Below are positions 63,401 through 64,000 of a DNA stretch of 64,000 nt, piece by piece (position 1 is the stretch's first letter; the number at the start of each line of letters is the position of its first letter). The notes beneath the pieces are model-generated. The model saw only the letters and a program-made list of their open reading frames with translations, did no database searches and was not told where the DNA came from. Position numbers and translations under genes: made by a program. The DNA is from Anabaena sp. UHCC 0187. Its GTDB lineage: Bacteria > Cyanobacteriota > Cyanobacteriia > Cyanobacteriales > Nostocaceae. Where the stretch lies: assembly GCF_009712035.1 (NCBI RefSeq), contig NZ_VILB01000010.1, positions 3,794 to 67,793 of the forward strand, read 5' to 3'.

Positions 63401-64000
63401 TCCGTCAGTGTGGCACTAAAATTTCCACTGGAGAAGAGAGGAACATTACCAGCCAGAATACCTGTTAAACTTGCGCCACCAGTGCTGGTGTTCAGTCCAA
63501 CATGAACTCCTAGAGAGTCTATCTCTAATTGTTCGCTAATAAAACGAGAATAAACATCTGTTCCCTGAGCAAAATTGATATCTCCTGTGAAGTTAAACCC
63601 TTGAGTTAAATTAATTAGTCCCAAGGTAGGATGATTGATCTGTTCAGATACATCAGAAATAGTTAGTTCTGGGTTTGTTAATTTAAACGCACTCAGAATA
63701 GGAATTTCAGCTTTTATAGAACCAAAATCTATCTCATCAGGAAGGGAGTAACTAAACTTAATGTCATCCCCTTTAAAGTTAAGGTCAATTTCTTGACCAT
63801 TGAGGAGTGCAGCTAGACTAAATTCTTTAGTATCATTTTGCTTAACAACCTTTAGCTGAGGTTGTGATAAAACAAGCTGAGTACCTTCTTTTGTTGAGTC
63901 ACCATCACCTAGAAGTTGATTACTAATTTCATTAACAGCATCCTGAATAAATCCGATGCCAGCAGTACTAGTAATCTCGTTCAGATCTAATGTTACATCC
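57439..64000 (-). CDS. Giant RTX (hemolysin-type Ca-binding repeat) protein, 5' end beyond window
   Basis: The frame is open from 57439 to base 63999 with no stop, so at least 2186 residues are encoded and the true start lies outside the window. A TTG at 63624 is only one internal possibility. The N-terminal third is beta-rich, with repeats of about 51 residues (LFGVLAIDSATI...IFGQQIANASITA). The C-terminal two thirds are RTX nonapeptides (GGxGNDxLxGGxGxD) that bind Ca2+ and form beta-rolls, interrupted at 58200-58595 by a fascin-like beta-trefoil (FHDRYVQAQD, WETFEV). It ends in a SNFSVTQDITLI tail, consistent with type I secretion. It is likely a secreted or surface protein; the role is unknown. 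Confidence 0.88.
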   Translation of the reverse strand, partial: DVTLDLNEITSTAGIGFIQDAVNEISNQLLGDGDSTKEGTQLVLSQPQLKVVKQNDTKEFSLAALLNGQEIDLNFKGDDIKFSYSLPDEIDFGSIKAEIPILSAFKLTNPELTISDVSEQINHPTLGLINLTQGFNFTGDINFAQGTDVYSRFISEQLEIDSLGVHVGLNTSTGGASLTGILAGNVPLFSSGNFSATLTDAKLNLAVDSTISPSFGIAAGISFTGYDPFQTDEPTLKLTGGLTLDPKALTGSFSLNTDTAWEKPFSLPDITVRNLVVQLGGTYLTPYIDNIGFLGDFQFGKFNLKGGFLLDTNDPSKIGLELTANKKVSLVDLIVGPVGSFVLQQGAKELTIVKDALEFLNKIIDVSVVSIDGPDEDTIIDPLIKFVPVETKIGNTIFTQGIGINGQVEAWKKTADLNINANPYAANPTLTGSLKLSEIDLGFLQLSGANDPNLDLALEVSSEKQFLSGDGKLVVFGKEVASTEFEITSSSITIKKFNVDIGLVGLYINNLSVITNKTNPLESRASGSGRVTLLGQEVASASVDITPISVKINNLKFNFFKLLELDIPSLSAIIDKSNLANSAITGSATVKVFGYSLADAKMDINSTQLQVTGNLDLFSVLKIENAIISVTSSKLEIGGTTKILGQEIANASITANQGNFQILGNLDLFGVLAIDSATIAVTSGGLNISGTTKIFGQQIANASITANSNGLTVRGNIDLFGVLAIDSATISVTTSSGLNISGITKIFGQQIANASITADSNGLTVRGNLDLFGVLSIENAEISIPTNNNSPIKIAGKAKFLGLELGTSIEIVNGEIKVTGRLGFSIFGFDVGADLTITSDGTFDGSLLNLSYYSTLGDGDININLGSVTNIPSLFADLFDSVFDGLEEFFGDIINDIGGLLKDAYDWIIGGSNYGDNGNDELHGINGNGDDYMYGYGGNDRLYGSGGNDRLYGGRNEDKLYGEYGNDYLYGDDGYDDLYGGPGNDQLRGGNNEDRLYGEDGNDYLEGNDGHDELYGGNNEDNLYGGNNEDKLFGENGNDYLEGNDGYDQLYGGNGDDILKGGNDEDRLFGEDGNDYLEGEDGDDYLEGGLDRDTLLGGEGNDVLYGDPEADSREEFVEEKYFTNIFSATVQKEKDNYISYYTSLGYRVEVVGTTLVKVYKTVDIVSQKGDDKLYGGSGNDVLYGGHGNDFLDGGDDNDQLHGYHGEDTLEGGTGNDILYGQQGYDLLKGGDGDDYLFGEDDGKQGQTYNGSFDNDTLHGGNGKDYLFGGVGNDLLYGDGGDDILDGGDGDDKLIGSHGEDILEGGKGNDILYGQQGHDLLKGGDGDDTLYGEDDGSEGQTYNGSFDNDFLEGGKGNDKLYGGVGDDNLYGEDGNDDLRGETGNDFLDGGVGDDTLYGGDGQDILKGGDGNDLLNGEEGNDIIYTGWGNDTIHGGSGDDILVLPGIESDYTFTNSAAGWKITSKYIEKIATGVEEFQYEVLVRNGSSDSDTIYGVPINEVLNGEDGNDYLYGSDGDDKLLGQKGNDDLRGENGNDTIYGGSENDLLYGGSGDDKLYGEQGEDTLNGEVGNDLLDGGDGNDTLNGGDGNDSLDGGAGNDTLDGGNGIDTLNGGAGIDTADYSYRTIGITANLSLQRVNFAGSSDFEGLISIENIIGSSGNDTLIGNSGSNTLKGGAGNDTLEGGDGNDSLDGGAGIDTADYSYRTIGIRANLSLQQVNFTASSESDQLNSIENIIGSSGNDTLYGNGLTNTLEGGAGNDILEGNEGNDTLNGGAGDDILIGGSGNDTYNFDADINLGTDTISELTVNLQTAHGLYLQATDASGGYRIKQQTSPSTWETFEVVPLEDGKIALRTFHDRYVQAQDQSSNYSLVQQDFIDTWESFEVIRSGGNNIGLKTFHDRYVQAKDFFSGYAVSQQSFRDTWETFRVIESNSGVDSLNFSNTTNNSINIDLTKTGKQTVNSNLSLVIGSVLGSGIENVMGGSQGDYIKGNNLNNNLNGGAGNDTLNGDGGNDTLMGGSGNDSLSGGIGTDYLYGEVGDDRIFGEAGHDILNGGSGNDTLDGGDGNDDIQGWNDNDSLIGGAGNDILNGMWGNDTLIGGLGNDALYGGTGADEFRFDRSNGGIDRIKDFNRSEGDKILINDVAFGTGVTLQQFSFNYSTQSLFFNSQQIAFVENVNSSNFSVTQDITLI

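Noticed and set aside
63624-63626. TTG as the start of the RTX gene
   Set aside because: The frame stays open upstream to the window edge and reads as protein, so this is internal.

Overview
The window reads as chromosomal DNA of a filamentous, probably heterocyst-forming cyanobacterium (Nostocales; Dolichospermum/Anabaena/Aphanizomenon-like). Support: many HIP1 octamers (GCGATCGC), low GC, short tandem heptanucleotide repeats between genes, an NtcA box before an ammonium transporter, myxoxanthophyll genes (cruF-cruG), photorespiratory glcE/glcF, a DnaX intein and SUMF1/kinase, DUF29, Uma2 and DUF2887 families typical of this group. The genus is inference. I found no rRNA, tRNA or CRISPR array.

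Layout. 1-7.5 kb: rhomboid protease, a divergent cell-wall amidase/glucosaminidase, a small membrane protein followed by cobK, then a TPR protein with half a CHAT domain and its short paralog. 7.7-16.2 kb: housekeeping block with intein-split dnaX, a class V aminotransferase, cruF-cruG and ribosomal proteins L21/L27. 16.6-22.7 kb: an AT-rich accessory block with a nucleotidyltransferase and a four-gene operon whose first three products look like ZorA, ZorB and ZorC of the Zorya anti-phage system. No ZorD helicase/nuclease follows; a 116-residue protein of unknown function sits in its place. 22.7-37.8 kb: a CPA2 antiporter with Usp domains, amt under a likely NtcA promoter, an active/inactive M16 protease pair, a TetR regulator, PhzF, a DUF2887 nuclease-like protein, a radical SAM enzyme, a SemiSWEET, radC and a phosphoribulokinase-like kinase.

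37.8-42.2 kb is repeat-rich. A protein kinase/SUMF1-like gene broken by a frameshift lies between ~48-bp inverted repeats and next to arrays of an ATCCTG-type repeat. An O-methyltransferase, a DUF29 gene and a MITE-like element follow. 42.2-53.7 kb: glcE-glcF, an RND efflux pair, a Uma2 protein, a pentapeptide-repeat membrane protein, a RAYT transposase bracketed by REP-like palindromes, and a type II NADH dehydrogenase. 54-64 kb: two very large minus-strand genes for surface or secreted proteins. One is a degenerate metallophosphatase with DUF4114. The other is an RTX protein carrying a fascin-like beta-trefoil; its reading frame stays open to the window edge, so its start lies outside.

Best candidates for new biology: the Zorya-like operon lacking ZorD, the inverted-repeat-bounded kinase/SUMF1 locus, the REP/RAYT unit, the amidase with two replaced active-site residues, and the mini-intein in the DnaX Walker B motif. 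All calls come from reading the sequence; no database search was run.
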